Part shown: positions 16,706 to 25,408 of the stretch, piece after piece | Layout: the number at the start of each line of letters is the position of its first letter | Position numbering within the stretch: the stretch's first letter is position 1 | From: Bacteroidales bacterium | GTDB lineage: Bacteria > Bacteroidota > Bacteroidia > Bacteroidales > Muribaculaceae | Length of the DNA: 64,000 bases | Direction: 5' to 3' | Assembly (NCBI GenBank): GCA_004557825.1 | Contig: SFFL01000011.1 | Span: 1-64,000, forward strand | The notes under the pieces: model-generated | Database searches by the model: none | Seen by the model: the letters and a program-made list of their open reading frames with translations, nothing else | What the model was told of the DNA's origin: nothing | Made by a program: the position numbers and the translations under genes

Positions 16706-17172
16706 GCAGGGTCTTTTACTATCGGAGCAACTACCGACGACTCAAATCCGCGGCTCAATCCGGCGCGATAGAGGCGTGTACGCCCTTCGTAAGTGTATCC
16801 CTCCTTCACCGAGCGGGCCTTAGCCGTTAGAAATTCACGAGCCGTTTTCACATATTCCTCCTCATCTATCTCATCCAGCGCGGCAGAAATCATAGCGCTG
16901 TCGATGCGTTTTGCCATCAAACCCAGATAAATCTTTCTTTTACCCCAGCGGCCATAGCGCAGTTTATCGCGCACATAGGCTGATGCAAACCTACTGTCAT
17001 CAACAAACCGCCGCTCCTTGAGCGAGGCAATAATCTCCTGCGCATCGGTCGAAAGCACGCCCCAGCGCCGGAGTTTTTCAGCCAATTCTCCGGTACACCG
17101 CTCTCCGCGCGCACATAGTTCTTCGAGCCTGCTAAGCGCGTTCTCCTTGCTTATGGTCTTACGCTGGATCAT
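16684..17172 (-). CDS. recX: Regulatory protein RecX
   Basis: This 162-residue cytosolic protein modulates RecA filament activity. It consists of repeated three-helix units, with family motifs in RFVDDSRFASAYVRDKLRYGRWGKRKIYLGLMAKRI. The length is in the normal range. It follows prmC after a 26-bp gap in the leftward operon. Its last five codons and stop come from the 35-bp repeat unit shared with the comF start. No recA is in the window. Confidence 0.88.
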   Translation of the reverse strand: MIQRKTISKENALSRLEELCARGERCTGELAEKLRRWGVLSTDAQEIIASLKERRFVDDSRFASAYVRDKLRYGRWGKRKIYLGLMAKRIDSAMISAALDEIDEEEYVKTAREFLTAKARSVKEGYTYEGRTRLYRAGLSRGFESSVVAPIVKDPAIWPEHQ

Positions 17173-17198
17173 TTATAGGAATATCTGAAAGTCTTACT

Positions 17199-18146
17199 TC
17201 AATTATCCAACGACTTGGAAGCCGTGAGGAATCGGTTGCGGCCCTCCGAATCGCGAAGCACCGCCGCATCGGCAAATCCGGCCTGGCGGGCATTATCGAG
17301 AAGCTTCGATGCAAACAGCGGATTGATTTCAAAGTAAATCCTTCCGCCCGGCACCAACATATCAGTAGCAGCAGCCCGCAGAATGGCGTTATAGAATCGC
17401 AGAGGGTCGCTATCGGGCACAAAGAGCGCCGTAGCCGGCTCATAATCAAGAACATTAGCTTCGAGCGACGGTTTCTCACTCTCGGCAATATATGGCGGAT
17501 TGCTCACAATGATATCAAACTGCATCCCGGGAAGCGATTCCGGCAAAGCAAGGATGTCGGCCTTGCGGAAATCTACATTCACATGTAGCTGCCGGGCATT
17601 TTCACGCGCCACGGCAAGCGCTCCGTCGCTGATGTCGATAGCAGTCACCTCCGGAAATTTCAGATTCAGAGCAAGCGCCACAGCTATGCAGCCGCTGCCG
17701 GTTCCGGCATCCAGCACCCGCAAATCCCTGCCATCATTTTCCCTGACAATGATATCGACCAACTCGGCCGTCTCCGGGCGAGGCACAAGCGTATCGCGGG
17801 TAACCTTCAACTTCAGCCCATAGAAATCCACACACCCGAAAATCTGCTGAATCGGTTCATCGTGGAGCAAACGATTTATGGTATCGTTCACTTTCCCAAG
17901 GATGAAATCGCTCACGAGGTCATCCTGCCGTATGGCCAGATCTACCGGTGTCCACCCCTTCAACTGCTCAAACATAAAACGCTGCAGCGCACGAGTCTCC
18001 CCCTCGCCATACTTCGGAAGCAGGAGTGCCCGAGTCCGAGCAAGCACCTCACGCAGCGAAGTGCCGCCGTCCGACGACAGCGCACCACGGCCCGGTTCGC
18101 TCGGTTGCGATGTCCCCATATTCTCCGAAGTTTTTTCCGATTCCAT
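17199..18146 (-). CDS. prmC: Release factor glutamine methyltransferase
   Basis: This SAM-dependent enzyme methylates the GGQ glutamine of peptide release factors. The N-terminal helical domain (about 29-110) precedes the Rossmann methyltransferase with VLDAGTGSGCIAVALA (about 143-158) and the substrate-binding NPPY (about 215-218). The first ~28 residues, before the recognised domain, are Ser/Gly-rich; an ATG at codon 10 is an alternative start. It follows the neuB-like gene after 28 bp in the same operon, with no obvious functional link to it. Confidence 0.93.
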   Translation of the reverse strand: MESEKTSENMGTSQPSEPGRGALSSDGGTSLREVLARTRALLLPKYGEGETRALQRFMFEQLKGWTPVDLAIRQDDLVSDFILGKVNDTINRLLHDEPIQQIFGCVDFYGLKLKVTRDTLVPRPETAELVDIIVRENDGRDLRVLDAGTGSGCIAVALALNLKFPEVTAIDISDGALAVARENARQLHVNVDFRKADILALPESLPGMQFDIIVSNPPYIAESEKPSLEANVLDYEPATALFVPDSDPLRFYNAILRAAATDMLVPGGRIYFEINPLFASKLLDNARQAGFADAAVLRDSEGRNRFLTASKSLDN

Positions 18147-18174
18147 ACGCTTAGTTCGTTGTTCTTTCAGAAAA

Positions 18175-19182
18175 TTACAGTTCTATCAGATGGTCGGCCT
18201 TGAAATCGCGAATCGCTTTTGTGCCAATCACACTATCCCACAGCATCGGCGACACACCATTGCCGGGGCGCTTCACGGTGATATTCTCCTCAGTGAGTAG
18301 CTCGCCGGCCTTGATGTCGCGCGCTGCCACAATGCTCTTGCGGGCCACCTCGATATTAGGGCGCTCCGACTCCGACACATGCTTCTGCCCGCTACCGATT
18401 GCCTGCTCGATATTACGAATGGCGCTAACCATCGCTGCAAGTTCGGCCGGTTCAAGCGATGCCTTGTGGTCGGGTCCGGGCAGATTCTTGTCGAGTGTGA
18501 AATGCTTTTCGATAATCTGCGCACCCATTGCCACTGCGGCAACCGGCACCTCAATGCCCTGCGTATGGTCGCTATAGCCTACAGCTCCGGGGTTGAGAGT
18601 GCGCAGAGCGTCCATAGCGCGGAGGTTAACGTCGCGCATCGGGGTGGGATACTGTGTATTGCAGTGCAACAGCGATATATCGCTGCGCTGGAGACCATTG
18701 TCGGTAAGCACACGCATTGCAGCCTCCACCTCCTCCAGTTCACACATACCGGTAGATAGAATCACCTTGCCACCTTTGCGGGCTATTTTGCGCAGATAAG
18801 GAAGATTGGTGATTTCGCCCGACGGGATTTTCCAATAATCCATACCCAGCGGCGCCAGACAATCGATTGATACCAAATCGAACGGTGTTGACATAAAACC
18901 GATACCAACCTCCCGGCAAAGCTGCGCCAGAGGGGCATAGTCGTCGAGTTTCAGGTGAATCTTGCGGCACATTTCCAACTGACTTTCACCCTCGCCGGTA
19001 GTTTCTTTCTGGTATTCGGCCTTCGGAGCCACGGAAGATATGACAAGTTCGGGCACGGCAGTCTGAAATTTCACATAGTCGGCACCGGCAGCTTTTGCGG
19101 CATACACCATCTCCACGGCGCGGTTGTAGTCGCCATTGTGGTTCACGCCTGCTTCTGCTATTATTATTGTCTTGTTATTCAT
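18175..19182 (-). CDS. NeuB/LegI-family nonulosonic acid synthase
   Basis: This 335-residue cytosolic enzyme condenses phosphoenolpyruvate with a six-carbon amino sugar to give a nine-carbon sialic acid-like sugar. The NeuB barrel (about 1-255) shows EAGVNHNGD, KIPSGEIT, LSTGM, LHCNTQYP, VGYSDHTQG and EKHFTL. A C-terminal SAF antifreeze-like domain (about 275-335) closes the active site. The substrate could be ManNAc (sialic acid) or the diacetylated bacillosamine-type sugar of legionaminic acid. The upstream LegB-like gene favours the latter. No CMP-transferase gene is adjacent. It is 6 bp after the ATP-grasp gene. Confidence 0.9.
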   Translation of the reverse strand: MNNKTIIIAEAGVNHNGDYNRAVEMVYAAKAAGADYVKFQTAVPELVISSVAPKAEYQKETTGEGESQLEMCRKIHLKLDDYAPLAQLCREVGIGFMSTPFDLVSIDCLAPLGMDYWKIPSGEITNLPYLRKIARKGGKVILSTGMCELEEVEAAMRVLTDNGLQRSDISLLHCNTQYPTPMRDVNLRAMDALRTLNPGAVGYSDHTQGIEVPVAAVAMGAQIIEKHFTLDKNLPGPDHKASLEPAELAAMVSAIRNIEQAIGSGQKHVSESERPNIEVARKSIVAARDIKAGELLTEENITVKRPGNGVSPMLWDSVIGTKAIRDFKADHLIEL

Positions 19183-19188
19183 ATTCTC

Positions 19189-20178
19189 TTAAGGTTCAGA
19201 GTCAACATTGAAACCCACCTCGGCGAAATAGCGGGTGACAAGCAAACGGTCATTCCACTTCGTCACCGGCTCAATTGGCAGCTTCATAGCATCACGCAGA
19301 ATCATTTCGGGAAGGTCGGCTCCGGCAAGCACCGATGCCACCGCACCCCCACCAAGCCGGGGATTTATCTCCATAATCAGCAGTCGGCCGGTAGCGTTAT
19401 CCTTCAGGAGCTGCACCGTCACTGCTCCACGCAACCCGGTAGCACGGAGCGTTTTCCGCACAAGGGCATCCACATCGGCATCGGCAAACACGCGCGTTGT
19501 CGACACTTCGCCGCCCTGCACTTCCAGGCGATAGCGCGGCACTGCCGAGATAATCCTGCCATCAGCCGCCACATAGCAATCTACCGTAATCTCCCGGCGG
19601 TCAACTATATATTCCTGCAGCAGATAGCGGTCGGTGGAAATTTCCAGCGAGGTGAGTTCGATAGGGCTATGCACAATGCGTATTCCCTTCGACGCCGACC
19701 CGCAGCGCGGCTTCGCTATCATCGGGAAACGATCGCTGCGGGGCACGGGCAAACCGTTGCTGCGAAATATCCGGTCGGCCACAATCTTGTCGAACATTGC
19801 GGCCGCGCCCGAGGGCTCGCCCACAGGCACAAACAGATCGCGGTAAATATCGCGGTAGCGGGCAGCAACCTCAACGGCGCCATCCACAAATGGCACCATA
19901 ATGCTTATCCCATATTTTTCCACACAGGCGTGAAGATGTTCATACAGATCGGCATCTTTCCACTTGCGCCCCACAATCACCCTGCCGATTGATGCCAGCG
20001 GCACGTAAGGGGTAAGCTCGTAGTCGTACAGCTCCACATCCACGCCAAGCCGGCGGCCTGCATCGATGAATTTCTGCCCCATCGACACACGCTTGGCACC
20101 TCCGAGAAAGAGGATACCCACCCGGCGGCGCTCAGGTTCCACGCGGCGCTCAGCATTGGTGTTATTCGTTTCTGCCAT
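19189..20178 (-). CDS. ATP-grasp domain carboxylate-amine ligase-like protein
   Basis: This 329-residue cytosolic protein is an ATP-grasp enzyme of the carbamoyl-phosphate synthase-like group. A Rossmann-like N-terminus (ILFLGGAKRVSMGQKF, about 22-37) precedes the ATP-binding domain with MIAKPRCGSASKGI (about 152-165), LLQEYIVD and the metal site IMEINPRLGGG (about 277-287). Members join a carboxylate to an amine or thiol via acyl phosphate. The substrate is unknown. Tight placement between LegB-like and NeuB-like genes (16 and 6 bp gaps) suggests it acts on the nonulosonate or a precursor. The N-terminal 18 residues are hydrophilic and may not belong to the fold. Confidence 0.85.
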   Translation of the reverse strand: MAETNNTNAERRVEPERRRVGILFLGGAKRVSMGQKFIDAGRRLGVDVELYDYELTPYVPLASIGRVIVGRKWKDADLYEHLHACVEKYGISIMVPFVDGAVEVAARYRDIYRDLFVPVGEPSGAAAMFDKIVADRIFRSNGLPVPRSDRFPMIAKPRCGSASKGIRIVHSPIELTSLEISTDRYLLQEYIVDRREITVDCYVAADGRIISAVPRYRLEVQGGEVSTTRVFADADVDALVRKTLRATGLRGAVTVQLLKDNATGRLLIMEINPRLGGGAVASVLAGADLPEMILRDAMKLPIEPVTKWNDRLLVTRYFAEVGFNVDSEP

Positions 20179-20194
20179 TTTTTCAGCGGCTTTA

Positions 20195-21184
20195 TCAACG
20201 GTTGTAAATATCCGACTTGTATCGGGCGAGATTTGCCGGGTCGGTAAACCACTCTATGGTGCGTCGCAATCCTTCGCGAATAGTCACCTGCGGACGCCAG
20301 TCGGTGAGCGATTCTATCTTCGTATTGTCGCCGCACAGACGGAACACTTCGCTCTTTGAGGGGCGCAGGCGCTCCGGGTCAACCACATACTTCACATCGG
20401 CTCCCATCAGCTCGGCAATCAGCTTGAGTGTATCAGCCATTGAAATCTCGGTGCCGGTGGCGATATTGATTTCCTCACCTTCGATATTATCGGCACGACC
20501 CAGCGCGAGGAATCCACGGCATGTATCTTCCACATAATTGAAATCACGTGTGGGAGAAAGGTCTCCGACCTTGATTTCACGGGCGCCATTGGCTATCTGT
20601 GAAATAATCGTCGGGATGATAGCACGGGCACTCTGGCGCGGGCCGTAGGTATTGAACGGACGGGCAATCACCACTGGTAACCCGAAAGCGTTGTAAAAGC
20701 TTTTGGCGATGGCGTCGGCTCCGATTTTGGTAGCGGAATATGGCGACTGCGGCTGACGCGGATGCTTTTCATCAATGGGCACATACTGCGCCGTGCCGTA
20801 AACTTCTGAGGTAGAAGTTACAATCAGCCTCCCTACCCCAAGATCTTTAGCCGCCTGGCACATATTCAGCGTGCCCTTAACATTGGTGTCGACATAGCTC
20901 TCCGGAGCCACGTAGCTGTAAGGAATGGCTATGAGCGCGGCAAGGTGGAAAATAGTGTCGGTATCGCGGGCGATATGACGGCAAAAGACCGCATCGCGCA
21001 CGTCGCCGCACACGATTTCAAGGTTTGGGTCGGATTTGCCTTCCAGCCAGCCCCAGTTGTTAAACGAATTATACTGGCTCAGTGCCCTCACCTTGATTCC
21101 CTGCGACAGAAGCAGGTCGACAAGGTGCGAACCGATAAAGCCGTCGGCACCGGTGACAAGTGCGTGATTTATTGTGCGTGACAT
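20195..21184 (-). CDS. LegB-like NAD-dependent sugar 4,6-dehydratase/epimerase
   Basis: This 329-residue extended SDR acts on nucleotide sugars. It has the NAD-binding TGADGFIGSHL (about 11-21), the active-site STSEVYG and YSATK (about 148-152) and ARPFNTYGPRQS. The RALSQYNSFNNWGWLE segment is characteristic of LegB, the 4,6-dehydratase that starts legionaminic acid synthesis from a GlcNAc nucleotide. Expected partners LegC, LegG and LegF are absent from the window. It is the first of the three nonulosonate-type genes in the operon and follows a small lipoprotein gene. Confidence 0.88.
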   Translation of the reverse strand: MSRTINHALVTGADGFIGSHLVDLLLSQGIKVRALSQYNSFNNWGWLEGKSDPNLEIVCGDVRDAVFCRHIARDTDTIFHLAALIAIPYSYVAPESYVDTNVKGTLNMCQAAKDLGVGRLIVTSTSEVYGTAQYVPIDEKHPRQPQSPYSATKIGADAIAKSFYNAFGLPVVIARPFNTYGPRQSARAIIPTIISQIANGAREIKVGDLSPTRDFNYVEDTCRGFLALGRADNIEGEEINIATGTEISMADTLKLIAELMGADVKYVVDPERLRPSKSEVFRLCGDNTKIESLTDWRPQVTIREGLRRTIEWFTDPANLARYKSDIYNR

Positions 21185-21209
21185 ATCTTTGAAAATTCTA
21201 TTATCTATT

Positions 21210-21671
21210 TTACCCTCTCTTTTTCAGCACATAGGTGTAGGTGGAGCCGTCGTCGGGATTCACCAGGCGAAGGTTGCATTTGTTTGAACCGGCCTCCACG
21301 ATTTCCAGCGAGAAGGGAGACCCTGCCGGGAAATGCAGACCTGAAAACGGGATATAAATGGATGATTTATCCCCATCCTCGTTATGGTCGAAGTTGAGCA
21401 CAAGCGAACCATTCTGTTCGCTCCACGTGCCGTAAACGGTATAGGACTGATGGGCATAACCCTCAGGGGCAAGCCACATTATGCAGATAATATCGTTCTG
21501 AAACATCCAGAAATACTGTCCGTGGTATTCTGCATCCGGGGCGCCGTCGACCAGCATTTCTGTCTGCTGCCACTGGCCAAACCAGTCGCCGATGTCGCCA
21601 TTGTTGCGCGTGCAACCGGTCGATGTCAGCATCAGCAACGCTATTGATATTATGATTGAAAAATATTTCAT
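21210..21671 (-). CDS. Small lipocalin-like lipoprotein
   Basis: This 153-residue protein has a lipoprotein signal (LLMLTSTGC, lipidated Cys at about 20). The remainder is a beta-rich domain with the GxWxxTE/YTVYGTWSEQNGSLVLNF pattern of the lipocalin-like proteins common in Bacteroidales. It is probably periplasmic or outer-membrane attached. Function is unknown. ATG at 21671 was chosen because it starts the signal peptide; the frame opens with GTG at 21677. It lies between the Wzi-like gene and the legB-like gene. Confidence 0.7.
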   Translation of the reverse strand: MKYFSIIISIALLMLTSTGCTRNNGDIGDWFGQWQQTEMLVDGAPDAEYHGQYFWMFQNDIICIMWLAPEGYAHQSYTVYGTWSEQNGSLVLNFDHNEDGDKSSIYIPFSGLHFPAGSPFSLEIVEAGSNKCNLRLVNPDDGSTYTYVLKKRG

Positions 21672-21707
21672 AAACACGTTTTTTCTGTAGGATGTAATAT
21701 GCCGGGA

Positions 21708-23396
21708 TTATTTCCGGCGACCGCCTATGCGGAGCACATCGGAAAAGCGCACCGTAATCATACCGCCGGTATTGTTGCCCAAAAGCGTGCCGTGGTCCAG
21801 AGCGAATTGCGCCAGCACGGTCAGTCCGGCTACCTTGCGGGGGGAATACCCCGCTTCAAGCATAAAGGATGTGTCGCTTCGCGGCTCAGGCAGCGGATCG
21901 CGGTAGCGACCCCAGCTGCGCCGGTATCCGCCTAATACACGATAACTTAGCTCCGGTGTAATCACGCCCTCCACACCTATGTGGAATCCGCGCATACGAT
22001 TGTATGCAAACACCATATTGCCGTCGGTATTGTAAATCGGCGACACCATAAAGGGAGTGCCGATAGCCATTCCGTAATATGCGTAGGGGTTGTATTCGTG
22101 ATTATAATAATAATCGTCGGCACCTTCGGCACGATGAGTAATGGTTGTGCCGGGATTGTCGTCGGGATCCCAGTGCATCGGGCCTGACTGATTGGTGAAG
22201 TCGATATACTCAATCACAGCGCCGGAAATCAATCCCGGCTGTGGAGCTGTATACTGCAGACCCCACACGCCGTCGAAGCCGTTGAGGCATCCTATGCCTG
22301 AGCCATCTTCCCACGGTTTCTGCATATATGCCTTGACAGAAGCTCCTGAGGGAAGGCGGTAGCGCAGATGCAAATCCCAGCATCCGAGCGAACTGCCCGA
22401 ATAGTATGCCAGCGTAGACCCGTCGGTGGGAACAAGCATCTTGAAGAACTGCTTGATGCCGCGCGAATAGGAGCGCGTCCTGATGTACTTTCCGTCTGTA
22501 TACCAGTTGGTGGTACCTCCGAAGAAAGCGCCCACCTGCATACCCACCGTCACCGAGAAGGGCTGCGAAGGCTTGGTGCGGAAATAGCACCGCTTATATG
22601 AGTAAAACTCGCCCTGATTCAGGTGGCCGTAATAATAATTGTAGTGATTGCGCAGCCACTTGTTATCCATAGGTTTGCCGTAAGAAATCTCACCCTGAAT
22701 CTGCACCCATCCGTTGGTGAAGGGGATGTTTTGGAAATCGTGGAATCCTGCTCGAACCTCCGGAATCGGCCTCGCATTGCCGCTTTCCACAAGATCGCCG
22801 CTCGAAAGAGTGCTGCTCAGGAGCGCCGAGGTATGTTCTTTCATACCCACGGTAAGGAACACGCCGCGATAGCGCAACTCGCCATAAAGTTGCTGCAGCC
22901 ACACGCGGGCGGGATGCTCGGCATGCGGCACAAGCAGCCCGTTCTTCACGGCCAAACCTCCGGCAGGCACAGCAGCGTCGGCTGCAGCCTCCTGAAAGCG
23001 CATATAATCGACCGACGAACTGTAGCCGCCCAAAGCATCTACGCCAAAACTGTAGGTGAAGCGCTTACCCTCCTCATGGGGGCGCCACGCGTCGATTCGG
23101 GCAAGTGCATTGCTGCTTTGGGTAAGCACTCCGTGACGATTGGAGGCGATATAATAAGGGGCAAAATCGCCGCTGCCGGCATTCATCAAAAGAGATGCGC
23201 TCCAGTTTATGGCATACCCCTCTGCAGATGAATCATCAGAAGAGGCCGAAGCCGAGGAAGTGCCGGTGGCGGTGGCTGATGCAGAGGAAGCGCCGGATTC
23301 CGACACAGACTCAGCTGCCGATGCCATAGCCGACATTGCCAGCAGCGCAGTGGCCGCCAGCGTGCGGCTGAAAGAAATGTGATACCTGATTTTCAT
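21708..23396 (-). CDS. Wzi-like capsule assembly outer-membrane protein
   Basis: This 562-residue protein has a signal peptide (MKIRYHISFSRTLAATALLAMSA, about 1-27), then a Ser/Ala/Thr-rich spacer (about 28-57) and a long beta-barrel-like region rich in aromatic alternation. It resembles the Caps_assemb_Wzi family, whose founder attaches capsule to the outer membrane. The C-terminal residues (MITVRFSDVLRIGGRRK) end in a basic tail rather than an aromatic. Start ATG at 23396 gives a 4-bp gap from the GNAT gene. In this operon it may display or anchor a surface glycan. Confidence 0.78.
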   Translation of the reverse strand: MKIRYHISFSRTLAATALLAMSAMASAAESVSESGASSASATATGTSSASASSDDSSAEGYAINWSASLLMNAGSGDFAPYYIASNRHGVLTQSSNALARIDAWRPHEEGKRFTYSFGVDALGGYSSSVDYMRFQEAAADAAVPAGGLAVKNGLLVPHAEHPARVWLQQLYGELRYRGVFLTVGMKEHTSALLSSTLSSGDLVESGNARPIPEVRAGFHDFQNIPFTNGWVQIQGEISYGKPMDNKWLRNHYNYYYGHLNQGEFYSYKRCYFRTKPSQPFSVTVGMQVGAFFGGTTNWYTDGKYIRTRSYSRGIKQFFKMLVPTDGSTLAYYSGSSLGCWDLHLRYRLPSGASVKAYMQKPWEDGSGIGCLNGFDGVWGLQYTAPQPGLISGAVIEYIDFTNQSGPMHWDPDDNPGTTITHRAEGADDYYYNHEYNPYAYYGMAIGTPFMVSPIYNTDGNMVFAYNRMRGFHIGVEGVITPELSYRVLGGYRRSWGRYRDPLPEPRSDTSFMLEAGYSPRKVAGLTVLAQFALDHGTLLGNNTGGMITVRFSDVLRIGGRRK

Positions 23397-23400
23397 AATG

Positions 23401-24378
23401 TCAGGAATTTGTAGGATAATCCCCCGCATCCTCGTCAAAGGAATCGGTGGGATGATATGAATTGATATGGCGGTCTTTTTTCTCGTCGTAGACCTCGGAG
23501 ATGGTCAGGAAAATGCCTGTCTCTTCCACGTTGCCGAACTCATCATTGATGGCCGTGCCGAAAATTTTCAGCGTGGGGCTGAGGCTCATATAGGCATTGA
23601 CCAGCGGAGGAATGTTGATGCCGCGCTGACGGATGGCCGAATTCAGTATCTTGTAATCCTCCTTGAAGTCGCTGTACGGGAGCATCCGGGCAAACAGTCC
23701 GTCGTGGTCGGAGGGCACAATAGGCTGATATGGTTGCGCCAGCCCTTCGGTATCAGGGAAATGCTTATTAAGGAAATAGAGCAGAAGGTCGCGGCACATA
23801 CGGTCGTAGCTGGGATACATCGTGAATTTTCCGAAAAGATAATGGATTTCGGGATGCTCCACAGTGAGCGCTCCAAGGCCATCCCAAAGATTATCCAGCG
23901 CGAAAATCGCTTTCGCTCCGGCACGCGACGACTGATATTCCAGGCGCACAAACGACCGGCCAAGTTCTATCGTCTGTGGCAGATACTCCCGCACAAACTT
24001 TGGCGAGAAGTCAAACATGTGGCTGGTGGCTATGCGCGGACGTCCGTCAATCAGTTTTATATCCTTTCCTAAAATGTAGCGGTAGCCGCCCAGAATCTGG
24101 CGCGAGTCAGGATCCCACACTATCAGCTGCTTGCAAGGCGGGTCCATCCGGTCATACTGGTCTATGTCACACTCTTTGCCGGTGCCTCCGCCCGAAGTGC
24201 GGAAAGCAATCTCGCGCAGACGACCGATTTCGCGCATCGTATTGGGTGCGCTTTTATAGTCTACGACATAGATTTCATTGTCGGCCTTGTTGGTCTTGCG
24301 GAGCAGATGGTCGGGCGTAAGTTCGGCCTCAATCAGTTCTACAGGTACGGGGTCTATAATGGGGCAAATCATTGTCAT
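23401..24378 (-). CDS. GNAT-type N-acyltransferase (GlsB/OlsB-like)
   Basis: This 325-residue protein resembles OlsB-type acyl-ACP-dependent N-acyltransferases (often annotated hemolysin). GYRYILGKDI and ELGRSFVRLEYQSS match the family core (about 96-170). In Bacteroides the related enzyme GlsB adds a hydroxy fatty acid to glycine, the first step of glycine lipids. Here it is 6 bp from a PlsC-type acyltransferase, the same pairing as glsB-glsA. The glycine substrate is inferred from that pairing and lineage. The acidic C-terminus (from ~290) is outside the domain. Confidence 0.82.
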   Translation of the reverse strand: MTMICPIIDPVPVELIEAELTPDHLLRKTNKADNEIYVVDYKSAPNTMREIGRLREIAFRTSGGGTGKECDIDQYDRMDPPCKQLIVWDPDSRQILGGYRYILGKDIKLIDGRPRIATSHMFDFSPKFVREYLPQTIELGRSFVRLEYQSSRAGAKAIFALDNLWDGLGALTVEHPEIHYLFGKFTMYPSYDRMCRDLLLYFLNKHFPDTEGLAQPYQPIVPSDHDGLFARMLPYSDFKEDYKILNSAIRQRGINIPPLVNAYMSLSPTLKIFGTAINDEFGNVEETGIFLTISEVYDEKKDRHINSYHPTDSFDEDAGDYPTNS

Positions 24379-24384
24379 TATGGG

Positions 24385-25314
24385 TTATAAATCAAGCGGT
24401 GTAGAGGCATCGGGGATTTCTGCGAAGGCCGGATTTTCGCCGGCGGATATGCGGTAAATCAGTCGCCTCATCCGGGCCGCGCACTGCGGTGCGCCGCTCC
24501 CGACGGTGAGTTGCTGCCACGGCACCGGGCTGCCGAAAGTCACCGGCAGAGTGCTGTTTTCGAGCGTGAACATCTCGCCGGGGAGATATATCATCTCGAA
24601 ATTGAATTTCAGTCGCAATTTCAGCCGTCGGTTGGCCATTTTATAGAAATGCGGTGAATTTTCTCCGCCGAAAAAGAGCGGAATCACATCGCGCTGATGC
24701 TTCACTGCTTCGTTGACAAACATTTTATTCCACTTCAGGTCGCACACCCGGCGCTGAATATTGCCGCCGACACGCACTTTCTGAAGCCGCGACACAAGTC
24801 CGGCAGGGAACATTATTATGGGGTCATTGCCGGCAAAGGCTTCCTCAACTGCCTGAATGGCCTCACGGCTTTGCCGGCCGAATTTATTCACCGGCAGGAA
24901 CACGCTGCGCAAGGGCGCTACAGCCTGCAGCAGGTCGTTCACCACAAAGTATACATTGCCACCGTGGCGGCGCTGCACATAATCAATCAGTGCCATTCCG
25001 TCGAGTCCGCCAAGCGGATGATTCGACACATAAAGCACCCTGCGGTGTGAAGGCTCCGGCAAGCGCTCTTCATGCTCGGGAGCAAGTGTGATATTGAGCG
25101 ACCGAAGCACACCGCGGGCAAAGGGCGCGCCTTCCAGCGAAGCGTTCTCTTCGAGCAGTTCGTTGAGCCTGGTCTGGCAGATTGTACGCTTCATCCACTC
25201 CACAACGAAACGCGGAATCAGACGCGACAGCCGGGGCAGGCGGTCGCGCAGCACTCCATCGAGATCAATCTTTATTATCTCGCCTTTGACTGGTGTTTCC
25301 TGTGATGCAGACAT
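24385..25314 (-). CDS. PlsC-type O-acyltransferase (GlsA-like)
   Basis: This 309-residue peripheral membrane enzyme has a lysophospholipid acyltransferase fold. The catalytic H-x4-D is in SNHPLGGLDG (about 97-106) and the acyl/phosphate site in MFPAGLVSRL. Paired with the GNAT gene, it likely performs the second acylation in glycine-lipid synthesis, as GlsA does in Bacteroides thetaiotaomicron. It is the first gene of the ten-gene leftward operon and has a TAAATTTG box 17 bp upstream. A role in another lipid is possible. Confidence 0.82.
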   Translation of the reverse strand: MSASQETPVKGEIIKIDLDGVLRDRLPRLSRLIPRFVVEWMKRTICQTRLNELLEENASLEGAPFARGVLRSLNITLAPEHEERLPEPSHRRVLYVSNHPLGGLDGMALIDYVQRRHGGNVYFVVNDLLQAVAPLRSVFLPVNKFGRQSREAIQAVEEAFAGNDPIIMFPAGLVSRLQKVRVGGNIQRRVCDLKWNKMFVNEAVKHQRDVIPLFFGGENSPHFYKMANRRLKLRLKFNFEMIYLPGEMFTLENSTLPVTFGSPVPWQQLTVGSGAPQCAARMRRLIYRISAGENPAFAEIPDASTPLDL

Positions 25315-25330
25315 AGATCGGTTTTCATTG

Positions 25331-25338
25331 CAAATTTA
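25331..25338 (-). promoter_or_regulatory. -7 box for the ten-gene leftward operon
   Basis: The minus strand reads TAAATTTG, an exact TAnnTTTG match, 17 bp upstream of the GlsA-like ATG. No clear TTTG is found 20 bp further upstream. Gaps in the operon downstream never exceed about 40 bp, so this may drive everything to comF. Confidence 0.6.
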
Positions 25339-25381
25339 CGATTTTTGCGCGAAAGATTGATGAAAATCCGCCGCAAATTGT

Positions 25382-25389
25382 TAAGTTTG
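25382..25389 (+). promoter_or_regulatory. -7 box for the DUF115/GT42-like gene
   Basis: TAAGTTTG matches TAnnTTTG and lies 19 bp before the ATG at 25409. A TTG about 22 bp upstream could be the -33 element. The box is about 45 bp from the divergent operon promoter. Confidence 0.55.
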
Positions 25390-25408
25390 CATAAAAATCA
25401 AAACAGTT

